Shown in pieces: positions 17,972 to 27,304 of a stretch of 64,000 nt of DNA (positions within the stretch are counted from its first letter, which is position 1; each line of letters opens with the position of its first letter). A program made the position numbers and the translations under genes. Below the pieces are notes generated by a model. That model ran no database searches. It worked only from the letters and a program-made list of their open reading frames with translations, and was not told where the DNA came from. Source of the DNA: JBGTSJ01 sp041940305 (GTDB taxonomy: Bacteria; Planctomycetota; Planctomycetia; Planctomycetales; Planctomycetaceae); the NCBI GenBank assembly GCA_041940305.1, contig JBGTSJ010000003.1, positions 1-64,000 of the forward strand, written 5' to 3'.

Positions 17972-19348
17972 ATGAGAACAGGGCTGATGCGGGCGGCTGT
18001 GACCGCCGCCGTGATGCTGTGCGCCGCTCCTGCGGCCCTCTTCGCTCAGGACGAGGGAACCGCGAATCCGGCCCCCGTTTTCGACAGTGGCCATACCGCC
18101 TGGATGCTTACATCAGCGGCACTCGTGCTGATGATGACGGCACCCGGCCTTGCGATGTTCTACTGCGGACTGGTCCGTAAAAAGAACGTACTGAGCGTGA
18201 TGATGCAGTGCGTCTTCCTGATGGGGCTGATGTCGGTCGTCTGGGTGCTCTGGGGGTACAGCTTCGCGTTCGGAGGGCTGAACCCCTACTTCGGGAATGC
18301 AGACCACGTACTGCTACAGGGCGTGCTGCCGACTTGGGACGAGGCCGCGGGTGCTGCGATTGTTCCTGCCCACGGCGCTTTCCCGAACGAGATTCCGAAG
18401 CTGCTGTTCGTGATGTACCAGGGAATGTTCTTTATCATCACGCCAGCTCTGATTTGCGGTGCGTTCGCCGAGCGGATGAAGTTCAGCACGATGTGCGTGT
18501 TCATGGTGCTGTGGGGGACGTTCGTGTACTGCCCGGTCGCGCACTGGGTCTGGTCGGACGAGGGCTGGCTGTTCACCGGCGAGTTTGCCGCACTGGACTT
18601 CGCAGGGGGGACGGTGGTGCATATCACGTCCGGCGTCTCCGCCCTCATCTGTGCGATGCTCATTGGCCGTCGTCTCGGCTTCGGTCAGGAGCCAATGCCC
18701 CCGCACAACTTGACTTACACTTGCATTGGCGCCGCTCTGCTGTGGGTGGGCTGGTTTGGCTTCAACGCTGGCAGCGCACTGAATGCGACGCCGCTCGCCG
18801 TGAACGCATTTGCTTCAACGCACATGGCCGCGGCAGCCGGCGTGATCGCCTGGGCCGCGGCAGAATGGGTTCAGCGTGGTAAACCGAGCATCCTGGGCGC
18901 CTGCTCCGGCGCCGTTGCCGGATTGGTCTGTATCACTCCGGCTGCAGGGTCCGTGAACCCCATTTATGGGATGGTGCTGGGGGTGGCAGCGGGGCTCGTG
19001 TGTTACCTGGCATGCACCACGCTCAAGAACCGCTTCAAGTACGACGACTCGCTGGATGCATTTGGCGTGCATGGCGTCGGCGGGACGCTGGGCGCAATCC
19101 TGACCGGTGTGTTCGCCACAAAGGCCGCCAGTGGGAGCGCCGAAGTCTTCGGCCTGATCGAAGGCAACGTCACGCAACTCCGCAACCAGTTCGTCGGGGC
19201 TGCTGCTGCGATCATCATTGCCGTAGTCGGTACGTTGATCCTCCTCAAGATCCTCGACGCGGTGATGGGGCTCCGGGTGACGCAGGAGCAGGAACTGCAG
19301 GGGCTCGACGTGAATCAGCACGGCGAAGAGGGATACATTTTCGTGTGA
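17972..19348 (+). CDS. amtB: Ammonium transporter
   Basis: A 458-residue Amt-family channel that conducts ammonium/ammonia across the inner membrane. An N-terminal signal peptide (residues 1-26, ALFAQ-DE) precedes 11 expected transmembrane helices. Family landmarks are FYCGLVRKKNVLSVMMQC near residue 55, CGAFAERMKF, the DFAGGTVVHITSG stretch near residue 210 (contains one pore histidine) and DAFGVHGVGGTLGAIL near residue 362 (contains the second). The C-terminal tail (RVTQEQELQGLDVNQHGEEGY) is the regulatory tail bound by P-II proteins. It is preceded by AAGGGG and a sigma-54 type promoter. The first P-II gene follows 174 bases later. Confidence 0.97.
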   Translation: MRTGLMRAAVTAAVMLCAAPAALFAQDEGTANPAPVFDSGHTAWMLTSAALVLMMTAPGLAMFYCGLVRKKNVLSVMMQCVFLMGLMSVVWVLWGYSFAFGGLNPYFGNADHVLLQGVLPTWDEAAGAAIVPAHGAFPNEIPKLLFVMYQGMFFIITPALICGAFAERMKFSTMCVFMVLWGTFVYCPVAHWVWSDEGWLFTGEFAALDFAGGTVVHITSGVSALICAMLIGRRLGFGQEPMPPHNLTYTCIGAALLWVGWFGFNAGSALNATPLAVNAFASTHMAAAAGVIAWAAAEWVQRGKPSILGACSGAVAGLVCITPAAGSVNPIYGMVLGVAAGLVCYLACTTLKNRFKYDDSLDAFGVHGVGGTLGAILTGVFATKAASGSAEVFGLIEGNVTQLRNQFVGAAAAIIIAVVGTLILLKILDAVMGLRVTQEQELQGLDVNQHGEEGYIFV

Positions 19349-19522
19349 TCGTGTGCGGAAGAGGAGCGCTTCCGAAGTGACGAACCCGACAGCAGCACCG
19401 GCGGGCGGCCGCGTCTTCGAGTGGATATGGCGTCGGCCGCCGCGGACTGCAATAATTCCGGCGGGTCTGGATCGGGGAATCGTCTCGCGCCCCGCCGCTC
19501 GCAAGCAGACAGGACCAGAACG

Positions 19523-19861
19523 ATGAAGAAGATTGAAGCCGTCATTCGTCACTTCAAGCTGGAGGAGGTCAAGGACGCGCTGACCAAGGTGGGCGTGCAC
19601 GGGATGACCGTCTCCGAAGTGCGCGGCTTCGGGAGGCAGAAGGGGCACAAGGAGCAGTACCGCGGCGCCGAGTATACGGTGGACTTTCTGCCCAAGGTGA
19701 AGATGGAAGTGGTCGTGGACGACGCCGAGGCCCAGAAGGTGATTGATACCATCCTGCAAACGGCCCGCACGGGACAGATCGGCGACGGCAAGATCTTCGT
19801 CACGCCGCTCGATGAAGCGATCCGCATTCGTACGGGGGAGACCGGTTCGGAATCCCTCTGA
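19523..19861 (+). CDS. glnK: Nitrogen regulatory protein P-II (copy 1)
   Basis: A 112-residue P-II signalling protein, a trimer that senses ATP/ADP and 2-oxoglutarate and gates AmtB. It begins MKKIEAVIRHFKLEEVK. The T-loop QKGHKEQYRGAEYTVDF places the uridylylatable tyrosine at position 51. The C-terminal signature TGQIGDGKIFVTPLDEAIRIRTGE is intact. The start is fixed by the invariant N-terminus. GlnB and GlnK cannot be told apart by sequence alone; glnK is suggested because it follows amtB. A second copy lies 72 bases downstream and the modifying enzyme follows that. Confidence 0.95.
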   Translation: MKKIEAVIRHFKLEEVKDALTKVGVHGMTVSEVRGFGRQKGHKEQYRGAEYTVDFLPKVKMEVVVDDAEAQKVIDTILQTARTGQIGDGKIFVTPLDEAIRIRTGETGSESL

Positions 19862-19933
19862 GCGTCGACCGGATTTGAGTTCGTTTATCGTTCCGCGGCG
19901 GGCCGCAGGCGACCCTGGTTACCAGAAATCGCA

Positions 19934-20272
19934 ATGAAGAAGATCGAAGCCATCATCCGGCATTACAAGCTTGAGGAGGTCAAGAACGCCCTCGCCGAGC
20001 ACAACATCGTCGGCATGACGGTCAGTGAAGTGCGAGGTTTCGGCCGGCAGCGCGGGCACAAGGAGCAGTACCGCGGCGCCGAGTATACGGTGGACTTCCT
20101 GCCGAAGCTGAAGCTGGAAGTCGTGGTCGGGAACGCCAGCGTGGCCAAAGCGGTGGAGATCATTTCGGCCGCCGCGCGGACCGGACGGGTGGGCGACGGA
20201 AAGCTCTTCGTCTCTCCGCTGGAGAATGTGATCCGGATCCGCACGGGAGAAACCGGGGCGGAGGCGATCTGA
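19934..20272 (+). CDS. Nitrogen regulatory protein P-II (copy 2)
   Basis: A second 112-residue P-II protein, highly similar to copy 1 in the first 63 residues, with an almost identical T-loop and Tyr51. It differs mainly in residues 20-27 (ALAEHNIVG versus ALTKVGVHG) and in the 65-85 segment (GNASVAKAVEIISAAARTG versus DDAEAQKVIDTILQTARTG). Conserved T-loops mean both are probable substrates of the GlnD encoded 139 bases downstream, while divergence in the core may tune ligand or partner choice. Tandem P-II genes next to amtB suggest one AmtB-specific and one general regulator. Confidence 0.95.
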   Translation: MKKIEAIIRHYKLEEVKNALAEHNIVGMTVSEVRGFGRQRGHKEQYRGAEYTVDFLPKLKLEVVVGNASVAKAVEIISAAARTGRVGDGKLFVSPLENVIRIRTGETGAEAI

Positions 20273-20411
20273 ACTCAACTGCGCGTCCGCGACATCCATT
20301 GGCCCGGGGCCGGCCGCACCCGCGAGAAACGGCAGTGAAACTGGTCGGGCGCAGCGACCGCTACTATATTGCGGAGCTGCCGATCGGCCGGAGGAGTGCT
20401 CGCCCTCCGGG

Positions 20412-23156
20412 TTGATCCCCCGTCTTCCGCGGCCGGTGGCGTCCATCCCGGATTCACCCCCGCCAGTTCATCATAAGTCGCAACTCCAGGTGGACCTCGC
20501 CGACAAGAAGAGTCGTGCCGCCGAGATCCGGGATCGCGCTGCGTCCCTGTTCGCGTCGGGCACGCCCGGCATTCAGATCGCCGCCACGCTCTGTGACGCG
20601 ACGGATCGGCTGCTGCTCGACTTCATCGAGTTGGCGTTCGCCGGCTGCAGCGATGCGGAACGTGCGGCGATGCAGGAGCACGCCTGCGTCGTCGCAGTGG
20701 GCGGGACCGGGCGCGGCGAACTGTGCCCGTATTCCGACATCGACCTGCTGTTCCTCGATGAGAGCAAGGGACGCTCGCCGTTCCGAAACGGCGTGACGCG
20801 GATCGTGCAGTACTGCTGGGATGCCAAGCTGGGATTGGGCCACAGCATTCGCACGATCAGCGAGTGCACGTCCATGGCGAAGCAGGATTGCGAGATTGCG
20901 ACTTCGTTGATCGAGGCCCGTCTGATCTGGGGAAGCCAGACGAAGTTCGATCTGCTGCGCCGACGATTTCGGCGGCGAGTGGTCGATTCCCGCCGCCGCG
21001 CCTTTGTTGAGGATTGCATCGCGGCCCGTGCGAAGGAGTTCCCGGTGCCGGGTGACCCCGCCCAGCAGCTCGAACCGAACGTCAAGCGATCGCTGGGGGG
21101 ACTGCGGGACCTGCATCTGATCCGCTGGATCGGGTTCGCCATCTTTGGCGCCGCCGACCTCGACACGCTGCGTCTCAACGGCGGACTCTCCATGGACGAG
21201 GCCCATGCTGTCCGCAGCGCGTGGGAATATCTGACGCGGATCCGATTCGATCTGCACTTGTCGGCCGAAACATCACAGGACCTGCTGACACGCGACGAGC
21301 AGTTGCGAATCGCGGACGAACGGAGAATCGCCGGCACGACGGCGCAGCGTCCGGTCGAGCGGTTCATGCAGGAGTACTTTCGGCACAGCTCGGCGCTAGC
21401 GAAAGTTTCCCGCCGATTTGCGGCGCGGCACCGACCCCGCAGCAAGTGGAGCCAGGCAGGGGCGGCGCTCATGTCGCACCGGACCGAGGGTGTCATTCGC
21501 GTCACCAGCGACGAACTCGATGCGGCGCCGCGCCACCTTCCGAGATTGTGCCGCAGCCTTGAATCCGTGCTGCGCCTGTACCGGGCCGCCGCGTTCTACG
21601 GGATCCTGCCGTCCGTGAGACTCGTGGACGCGATTGAGACCGCGGCTCGAGGTTTCACCGATGATCTGTCGGCCGCGTGTGCGTCCCTGTTCATGGACAT
21701 CCTCCGCTGCCGGACTCATCTCGGTCCCATACTGCGGAATATGTACGAAACGGGGGTGCTGGAGTTGGTCATCCCGGACATGCGGCATGTCCGCTGCCTG
21801 ATGCAGTTCAACCAGTACCATCACTACACGGTGGATGAACATTCGCTGCGGGCGGTGGAAATCGCCAGCCGTTACTCCAAGTCGGATGGCTCGGTGGGCG
21901 CCGCGTATGAATCGCTGAAGCATAGGGAGCTGCTGCACCTCGCGCTGCTGCTGCATGACCTCGGCAAAGGGTTCGACGAGGATCACTGGGAGGTGGGGAA
22001 GCGGATTGCGTCCCGCGTGGGAGAACGGTTGAGACTCTCGTCGCGACATCGCCAGCAGTTGGAGTTCCTTGTGCACCGCCACTTGGACATGGCCCACAAC
22101 GCACTCCGGCGCGATCTGACCGATCCGGACCTGATTCTGCAGTTCAGCCACGACCTCGGCACGCCCGAGACGCTCAGCATGCTGTACGTGCTGACGGCCG
22201 CCGACATTACCGCCGTCGGCCCCGGAACGTGGACGAGTTGGAAGGAAGAGCTCCTGACGGAGTTCTACAATCGCTGCCAGTTCGTCCTCAGCGGGACTCG
22301 GGACGGCGGAGACACGTCGGCCCGCCTGCGCGATGTGCGGCGGCGAGTCCTGGATTCGGCGCTCGCGACGCCTCTGAACGGGGACGCCGGAAGCTGGACG
22401 GCGTGGGTGGAACGTCAACTGGACGGCTTTTCCGCGTACTACCTGACCTGTACGTCCCCCACGCGGATCGCCGGCGATCTGCAGATTATCCATCAACTCG
22501 GACCGGACGACGTCCGCGCGCAGGGCGAGTACGAATCGGAGACCGGCACGATCGAGTATCGCGTGTTGACGCGTAACGCACGGGCCGCGGAGGGGTGCTT
22601 TCACAAGCTGTCAGCACTGCTGACGGCCAAGCGTCATGAGATACTCTCCGCCGACATCAGTACCACGCGCGAAGGGGTCGTGATCGACAGCTTCCGCGTG
22701 CTCGATCGGGACTTTGAGGGGCATGTCCCACCCGAACGGTTGCAGGAGGTGGCTGCAGGAATCGAGGCCATCCTGCGGCAGTCGATTGACGTCGAGCAAC
22801 TCTTTCAGCGGCATCGGCGGTTCGGTGCGGAGCGCGCGAGGTCGCAGGTCTCCAACCTGCCGCTGCGCGTGGAACTGGACAACGACTCGTCCGACTCCCG
22901 CACGATCATCGACATCTTTGCCCACGACCGGCCGGGGTTGCTCTACTCGCTGGCGCGGACGCTCTACGATCTCAAGCTCTCCGTTGATCTGGCCCGCATC
23001 TCCACCCATTACGACCAGGTCGTCGACGTATTCTACGTCCGCGAGCAGGATGGCCGGAAGGTGCAGGGTGCGGATCGCCTCGACGCCATTCGCAACAGAC
23101 TGGTCACGCAGCTCAACGAGTTCGAGCAGGACGGCCATCGCCGCTTCGTGACGTGA
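20412..23156 (+). CDS. glnD: [Protein-PII] uridylyltransferase / uridylyl-removing enzyme
   Basis: A bifunctional 914-residue enzyme that uridylylates P-II when glutamine is low and removes UMP when glutamine is high. The nucleotidyltransferase domain has GGTGRGELCPYSDIDLLFL, with metal-binding Asp109 and Asp111. A central HD phosphohydrolase domain includes HHYTVDEHSLRAVE near residue 470 and LLLHDLGKG near 515. Two ACT domains follow at about 715-795 and 830-905 (IDIFAHDRPGLLYSLARTLYD). All modules are present. The start is uncertain: no ATG is available, TTG at 20412 has GAGGAG 15 bases upstream, and GTG codons at 20436 and 20490 are alternatives. Confidence 0.94.
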   Translation: MIPRLPRPVASIPDSPPPVHHKSQLQVDLADKKSRAAEIRDRAASLFASGTPGIQIAATLCDATDRLLLDFIELAFAGCSDAERAAMQEHACVVAVGGTGRGELCPYSDIDLLFLDESKGRSPFRNGVTRIVQYCWDAKLGLGHSIRTISECTSMAKQDCEIATSLIEARLIWGSQTKFDLLRRRFRRRVVDSRRRAFVEDCIAARAKEFPVPGDPAQQLEPNVKRSLGGLRDLHLIRWIGFAIFGAADLDTLRLNGGLSMDEAHAVRSAWEYLTRIRFDLHLSAETSQDLLTRDEQLRIADERRIAGTTAQRPVERFMQEYFRHSSALAKVSRRFAARHRPRSKWSQAGAALMSHRTEGVIRVTSDELDAAPRHLPRLCRSLESVLRLYRAAAFYGILPSVRLVDAIETAARGFTDDLSAACASLFMDILRCRTHLGPILRNMYETGVLELVIPDMRHVRCLMQFNQYHHYTVDEHSLRAVEIASRYSKSDGSVGAAYESLKHRELLHLALLLHDLGKGFDEDHWEVGKRIASRVGERLRLSSRHRQQLEFLVHRHLDMAHNALRRDLTDPDLILQFSHDLGTPETLSMLYVLTAADITAVGPGTWTSWKEELLTEFYNRCQFVLSGTRDGGDTSARLRDVRRRVLDSALATPLNGDAGSWTAWVERQLDGFSAYYLTCTSPTRIAGDLQIIHQLGPDDVRAQGEYESETGTIEYRVLTRNARAAEGCFHKLSALLTAKRHEILSADISTTREGVVIDSFRVLDRDFEGHVPPERLQEVAAGIEAILRQSIDVEQLFQRHRRFGAERARSQVSNLPLRVELDNDSSDSRTIIDIFAHDRPGLLYSLARTLYDLKLSVDLARISTHYDQVVDVFYVREQDGRKVQGADRLDAIRNRLVTQLNEFEQDGHRRFVT

Positions 23157-23182
23157 GCTGAGTTGCCGGGAGAGCGAGTGAC

Positions 23183-23207
23183 GCATCATCGCGTTCCCTG
23201 ATGATGC
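23183..23207. terminator. Hairpin between convergent glnD and the D-TA-like gene
   Basis: An 8-bp perfect stem (GCATCATC paired with GATGATGC) with a 9-base loop lies 26 bases after the glnD stop and 8 bases beyond the stop of the minus-strand gene. The position suits bidirectional termination, although no long T tract is present. Confidence 0.5.
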
Positions 23208-23214
23208 CGACGTC

Positions 23215-24333
23215 TCAAATCGTCAGCCAGCGATCGCGGGCGGCGACGTCCCACATGCCGGTGACCTGCCCGTCGGCCACGACGTAAGCCTGCTTGTGCA
23301 GTGCGACCGTGGGGCAAACGTGTCGCGGGATCGCGAGCGTTTCGTCCCCCGGCGTCCAGCGGCCGGCGTCTTCCGTCTCGATGACGAGATGTTCCTCGTT
23401 CTGCAGCACCTGCTTGCCGTCGGGGACATCCGGGAGCAGCAGCCGCGTTCCCATCGGGGGATCGGTGGCGACCGATTTGGTGCCGGCGTCGAACGTGACG
23501 CGGTCAGCCGTCGGACGGCTGATGACACGAGTCAGGATCAGCGCCGCAGGACGGAAGCCTTCAAGGTCTGCGAATTTTTCGCCGTACCCGCAGTCGTGAA
23601 AAATGCAGGTGCCGGGGCTGATCTCCAGCGACGGCTCTTCGATGTCCACGTACACCGGGTACTGAGGCGTCCCGCCGCAGACGATGCGCGGCACCGGCAA
23701 CCCGGCGGCGACCAGTTCGTCGCGAAAGGCCAGGATCGGCCGGAGCGCTTCGTTAACGGCTGTGCGGCGTTCGGCAGGGTCCGTCTGGTGCTGGTGGCCA
23801 TCGTAGACGTGGAACCCGGCGGGATTCAGCCCGGGTGTTTGCGCGATCTGCTCGTAGAGTGACCGCGCCGCGTCGCCGACCGGGAGCCCCGTGCGATTCC
23901 GTCCGGGATCAACGTCCAGCAGGACGTCGATCGACATGCCGGCGCTTTGCATCGCTTCCCCGAGCTGCGCGACGGGCCGCGGGTGGTCGGCTGTTACTGA
24001 GAAGCGGACGGTCGGGAACTTCTTACGGAATTCGACTCCCCGCCGGATATTCGGGCCAACGAGGTTGTATGCGAGAAAGATGTCCGGAACGCCGACGTCG
24101 GCGAGCATCTCTGCTTCGGCGAACGTGGCCGCCTTCTGGCGGGTGATGCCGCGGTCGAGTTGCATCCGCGTCACCTCGCGCATCTTGTGCGTCTTGCAGT
24201 GCGGCCGCAGCCGATCGGGTCCGCCGGCCATCGCAATCATCCGGTCGATATTGGCGGCGACGATATCGCGGAACACGATCAGCGCCGGCGAGATGATGCG
24301 GGACGTATCGTCGATGCGGTAGTCGTGATGCAT
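23215..24333 (-). CDS. D-threonine aldolase-like PLP-dependent enzyme (alanine racemase-fold)
   Basis: A 372-residue enzyme of the D-threonine aldolase / D-serine dehydratase (DSD1-like) family with an alanine-racemase TIM-barrel N-terminus. The PLP lysine is expected at Lys47 in RPHCKTHK. GFHVYDGHQH and CGGTPQYPVY lie in the phosphate-binding half. The C-terminal HVCPTVALH near residue 342 supplies the histidine and cysteine/aspartate-type ligands for a divalent metal seen in this family. The likely reaction is cleavage or dehydration of D-3-hydroxy amino acids; the exact substrate is not evident. It is convergent with glnD. Upstream lies a 313-bp region with a large inverted repeat. Confidence 0.9.
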   Translation of the reverse strand: MHHDYRIDDTSRIISPALIVFRDIVAANIDRMIAMAGGPDRLRPHCKTHKMREVTRMQLDRGITRQKAATFAEAEMLADVGVPDIFLAYNLVGPNIRRGVEFRKKFPTVRFSVTADHPRPVAQLGEAMQSAGMSIDVLLDVDPGRNRTGLPVGDAARSLYEQIAQTPGLNPAGFHVYDGHQHQTDPAERRTAVNEALRPILAFRDELVAAGLPVPRIVCGGTPQYPVYVDIEEPSLEISPGTCIFHDCGYGEKFADLEGFRPAALILTRVISRPTADRVTFDAGTKSVATDPPMGTRLLLPDVPDGKQVLQNEEHLVIETEDAGRWTPGDETLAIPRHVCPTVALHKQAYVVADGQVTGMWDVAARDRWLTI

Positions 24334-24430
24334 GGGTTCACTTCAAGAGGCTGTCTGATCCGGTTGGTTGTTGTAGCGCGCGACGAAGCGGGTCGGCAAG
24401 GGTGACGGTTATTTCGAGCAGTCGATGGGA

Positions 24431-24556
24431 TCGCGCCAAGGCGCAGAGGCGCAAAGACTGAGATTCCGATCGATCTCCGGATCGCATTGGAGTCGCCAAA
24501 GCCGATGTCATTTCACGTTGCTCTCCTGCTCTTTGCGCCTCTGCGCCTTTGCGCGA
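24431..24556. repeat. Large inverted repeat with G/C-rich 8-9 base internal units
   Basis: Two 26-base arms (24431-24456 and 24531-24556) are reverse complements with a single mismatch. A 19-base perfect core occupies 24438-24456 and 24531-24549. They are separated by 74 bases. Each arm is itself repetitive, being built from words like GGCGCAGA and GGCGCAAA. It lies between divergently transcribed genes within the 313-bp gap and may form a long cruciform or RNA hairpin. No coding sequence is supported in this gap. Confidence 0.8.
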
Positions 24557-24646
24557 ACTCCCCTTGATCTTGCAGGTCGGTTGGACTCAGCAGCACGGCA
24601 GAGTAGGCTGGCGGCGTATCGCAAACCGATGACCGGAGCCGATCGC

Positions 24647-27247
24647 ATGAAGACCCGCTGGTGCCTGGGAGTTGTTGGACTGGCGCTGTTCGCCGCGTGT
24701 TACGGGGTGTGGGGGGAGGCGGCGGGAGAGGGGCCGGTGCAGGTCGCCGTCCTCAATGAGGGGAACTTTGACCGCCTCGTTCCGGAGGGGAAGGAGGTGG
24801 ACGCGATCTATGGCGATATCGTGCTGCGGAACGAGCATGTCACTGCGGTGATCGCGGCTCCGGTGCCGACGCGGAATGCCAACATGACGGTTCGCGACGT
24901 GGCCGGCTGCCTGATCGACCTCACGACGCGCACCAGCGGCAGCGACCAGCTCAGCGCCTTCTATCCGGGGATGCGGCAGTATCCGTATCGCTCGTGGTCG
25001 GTGCAGGTGGACGAGAATGAGTCATTGGACGTCGTGGATTCGCTCGACGCGAACGGCCGCAGCGTGTCGGTGGTCGTCAAGGCCGATGCGGATGAGAACC
25101 GGCCGGCCGTCGAGGTGACGTACCGGCTCGCGGCTGAGGCATCCACGCTGGACGTCATCACCCGCTACTCGAATCCCGGCGACACGTCGCTCAGCTTTGA
25201 GTTGACCGACGATCTGCGGGCGGACGCCCAGAAGGAGGACATGCCGAAGTCTGCGAACGGGACGCACGATCTGTTCTGGATCGAAGACCGCTTCTGGCAG
25301 CAGGCGTATGGCATCGTCGCGGACCAGCGCAGGCTGCAGACCAACACCGATTCACGCCGGACGCAGATCAAGTATGTCGATGGGAGCGACTCCGCGGCCG
25401 TAACGATTCCGGCCGGTGAGAGTCTTGTTCTGTCGCGCAGCATTGCGCCCGGCAGCAATCTCCTGGCGGTCCGGAGCGTGTTCGGCGCCGATCAGGGGAC
25501 GGAGTACACGCCCGTCACGCTGGCGGTGCGTGACAAGCAGGGCCGCTGGGTGCCGGAGGCGCGGCTCGAAGTCCGGCAGAATGACGAGTCGCTGGGTTCG
25601 GTCACAACCAACGGGCGCGGTGAGACGACGATCCCGCTGACGGCCGGGTCCTACGTGGTGCGCGTGCTCGTACAGGGGAATCAGGCACTGCAGGGGCGCG
25701 AGCTGGTCGTGCACTCCAACGTGCAGCAGGAGGAATCGATCATCCTGCAGAACTACGATCCGGGCAAAGTCGTCGGAAAGATCACGGATGAGCAGGGAGG
25801 GCCGATTGCGTGCAAGGTGGAATTCACCCCCAAGGGGGACATGCCCCGGCCGAACTGGGGTCCGGAGACGGCTGAGTTCGCGACCGGCAACCTGCGTTAT
25901 GTTCCGCGCGGCGAGTTCGAGCAGGCGCTGTATCCGGGGATGTACGACGTCATTATCAGTCACGGACCCGAGTACGATGCGATCTTCACGGAGCTGGAGA
26001 TCAAGCCTGGAGAGACATCCCGGCTGGAACATCAACTGGTTCGGAGCGTGGACACAACGGGCTGGGTCAGCAGCGACTTCCACAGCCACAGCACGCCCTC
26101 GGGGGACAATACGTCCAGCCAGCTGGGCCGCGTGCTCAACCTCGTCTGCGAGCACATCGAATTCGCACCGTGCACTGAGCACAACCGCATCGATACCTAC
26201 GTGCCGCACATCAAACGGCTGGGGATCGAGAAAGAGATGGCGACCTGCTCAGGGATTGAGTTGACCGGCTCGCCGCTGCCGCTCAATCACCAGAACGCCT
26301 TCCCGCTGCATCACCACCATCACCACCAGGACGGCGGCGGACCAATCACCGACGGTGACCCTTCGACGCAGATCGAACGGCTGGCGCTGTGGGACAACCG
26401 CAGTGAGAAGCTCATCCAGCAGAATCATCCCGACATCGGCTGGCTGTTCTACGACAAGGACGGCGACGGACAGCCCGATGACGGCTACGCCCGCGGCATC
26501 GGCTACATCGATGTGATGGAGATCCACCCGATCGCGCTGGCCCTGGAACTGTCGCAGTACGAGCAGCGCGACGACTACGAGGGGAACCACCGCATCTTCA
26601 ACTGGCTGCAGCTGCTCAACCAGGGATATCGCATCCCCGGCGTGACCAACACCGACGCCCACTACAACTACCACGGCTCCGGCTGGCTGCGGATCTGGAT
26701 CGAGTCGCCGACGGACGACCCGGCGGAGATCGACACGCTGGACATGGTCCATGCCGCCGAACATGGGCAAGTTCTCATGTCGAACGGGCCGTTTCTGACC
26801 GTGTGGGCGACGGCGCTGCCGGCCTCAACGGACGCTGCGCCGTCTGGCGCAAGCATCGGTGAGGAGCTCAGGGCACCGAACGGAGACGTGCAACTGCACG
26901 TGCGCGTCCAGTGTCCCAACTGGCTTGACGTCGACCATGTTTTCCTGCTGGTCAATGGACGCAAGCACGCGGACCACGACTACACGCGGGATGCCCAACC
27001 GGATGCTTTCGATGATGGCGTCGTCAAATTCGACCGGACGCTCGACCTGAAACTGGAATCCGACGCTCACCTGGTCGTCGTCGCGGGGCACCACGGCCGC
27101 ACGCTGGAGCCCGTCTACGGCGGACAGTACGGCAAACAGCACCCCGCGGCCCTGGCGAACCCGATCTTCGTCGACGTGGACGGCGACGGCTTCACGCCGA
27201 ACAAGGACACGCTCGGGTCGCCGCTGCCGGTGAAACATCCGTTGTGA
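24647..27247 (+). CDS. CehA/McbA-family exported metallohydrolase (PHP-like)
   Basis: An 866-residue exported protein. It opens with a signal peptide (KTRWCLGVVGLALFAACYG). The N-terminal half (to about residue 460) consists of beta-rich domains, including a carboxypeptidase-regulatory-like segment (GKVVGKITDEQGGPIACKV). The C-terminal half is a PHP-type metallohydrolase with DFHSHSTPSGDN (His479, His481) and APCTEHNRID. VTNTDAHYNYHG follows near residue 670, matching the CehA/McbA family named after a carbaryl hydrolase. The substrate here is unknown. Six consecutive histidines occur at residues 555-560. An ATG at 24629 is an alternative start. It probably belongs to the periplasm or cell surface. 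Confidence 0.87.
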   Translation: MKTRWCLGVVGLALFAACYGVWGEAAGEGPVQVAVLNEGNFDRLVPEGKEVDAIYGDIVLRNEHVTAVIAAPVPTRNANMTVRDVAGCLIDLTTRTSGSDQLSAFYPGMRQYPYRSWSVQVDENESLDVVDSLDANGRSVSVVVKADADENRPAVEVTYRLAAEASTLDVITRYSNPGDTSLSFELTDDLRADAQKEDMPKSANGTHDLFWIEDRFWQQAYGIVADQRRLQTNTDSRRTQIKYVDGSDSAAVTIPAGESLVLSRSIAPGSNLLAVRSVFGADQGTEYTPVTLAVRDKQGRWVPEARLEVRQNDESLGSVTTNGRGETTIPLTAGSYVVRVLVQGNQALQGRELVVHSNVQQEESIILQNYDPGKVVGKITDEQGGPIACKVEFTPKGDMPRPNWGPETAEFATGNLRYVPRGEFEQALYPGMYDVIISHGPEYDAIFTELEIKPGETSRLEHQLVRSVDTTGWVSSDFHSHSTPSGDNTSSQLGRVLNLVCEHIEFAPCTEHNRIDTYVPHIKRLGIEKEMATCSGIELTGSPLPLNHQNAFPLHHHHHHQDGGGPITDGDPSTQIERLALWDNRSEKLIQQNHPDIGWLFYDKDGDGQPDDGYARGIGYIDVMEIHPIALALELSQYEQRDDYEGNHRIFNWLQLLNQGYRIPGVTNTDAHYNYHGSGWLRIWIESPTDDPAEIDTLDMVHAAEHGQVLMSNGPFLTVWATALPASTDAAPSGASIGEELRAPNGDVQLHVRVQCPNWLDVDHVFLLVNGRKHADHDYTRDAQPDAFDDGVVKFDRTLDLKLESDAHLVVVAGHHGRTLEPVYGGQYGKQHPAALANPIFVDVDGDGFTPNKDTLGSPLPVKHPL

Positions 27248-27262
27248 GGGGGGGGCCATACA

Positions 27263-27287
27263 AGCGGCGGGGTTTAACCCCGCCGCT
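27263..27287. terminator. Palindromic terminator between convergent genes
   Basis: A near-perfect 25-base palindrome (AGCGGCGGGG on the left arm, CCCCGCCGCT on the right, loop around TTTAA). It sits 15 bases after one stop and 17 bases before the other. A similar palindrome (GCGGCGGGG arms) lies at 28708, so this may be one copy of a dispersed family used as terminators. Confidence 0.75.
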
Positions 27288-27304
27288 CGTTGGGGTGAGC
27301 CAAT

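Noticed and set aside
24425..24646. Extended N-terminus of the CehA-like protein
   Set aside because: The extra 74 codons are translated from the inverted repeat. The signal peptide begins at 24647.
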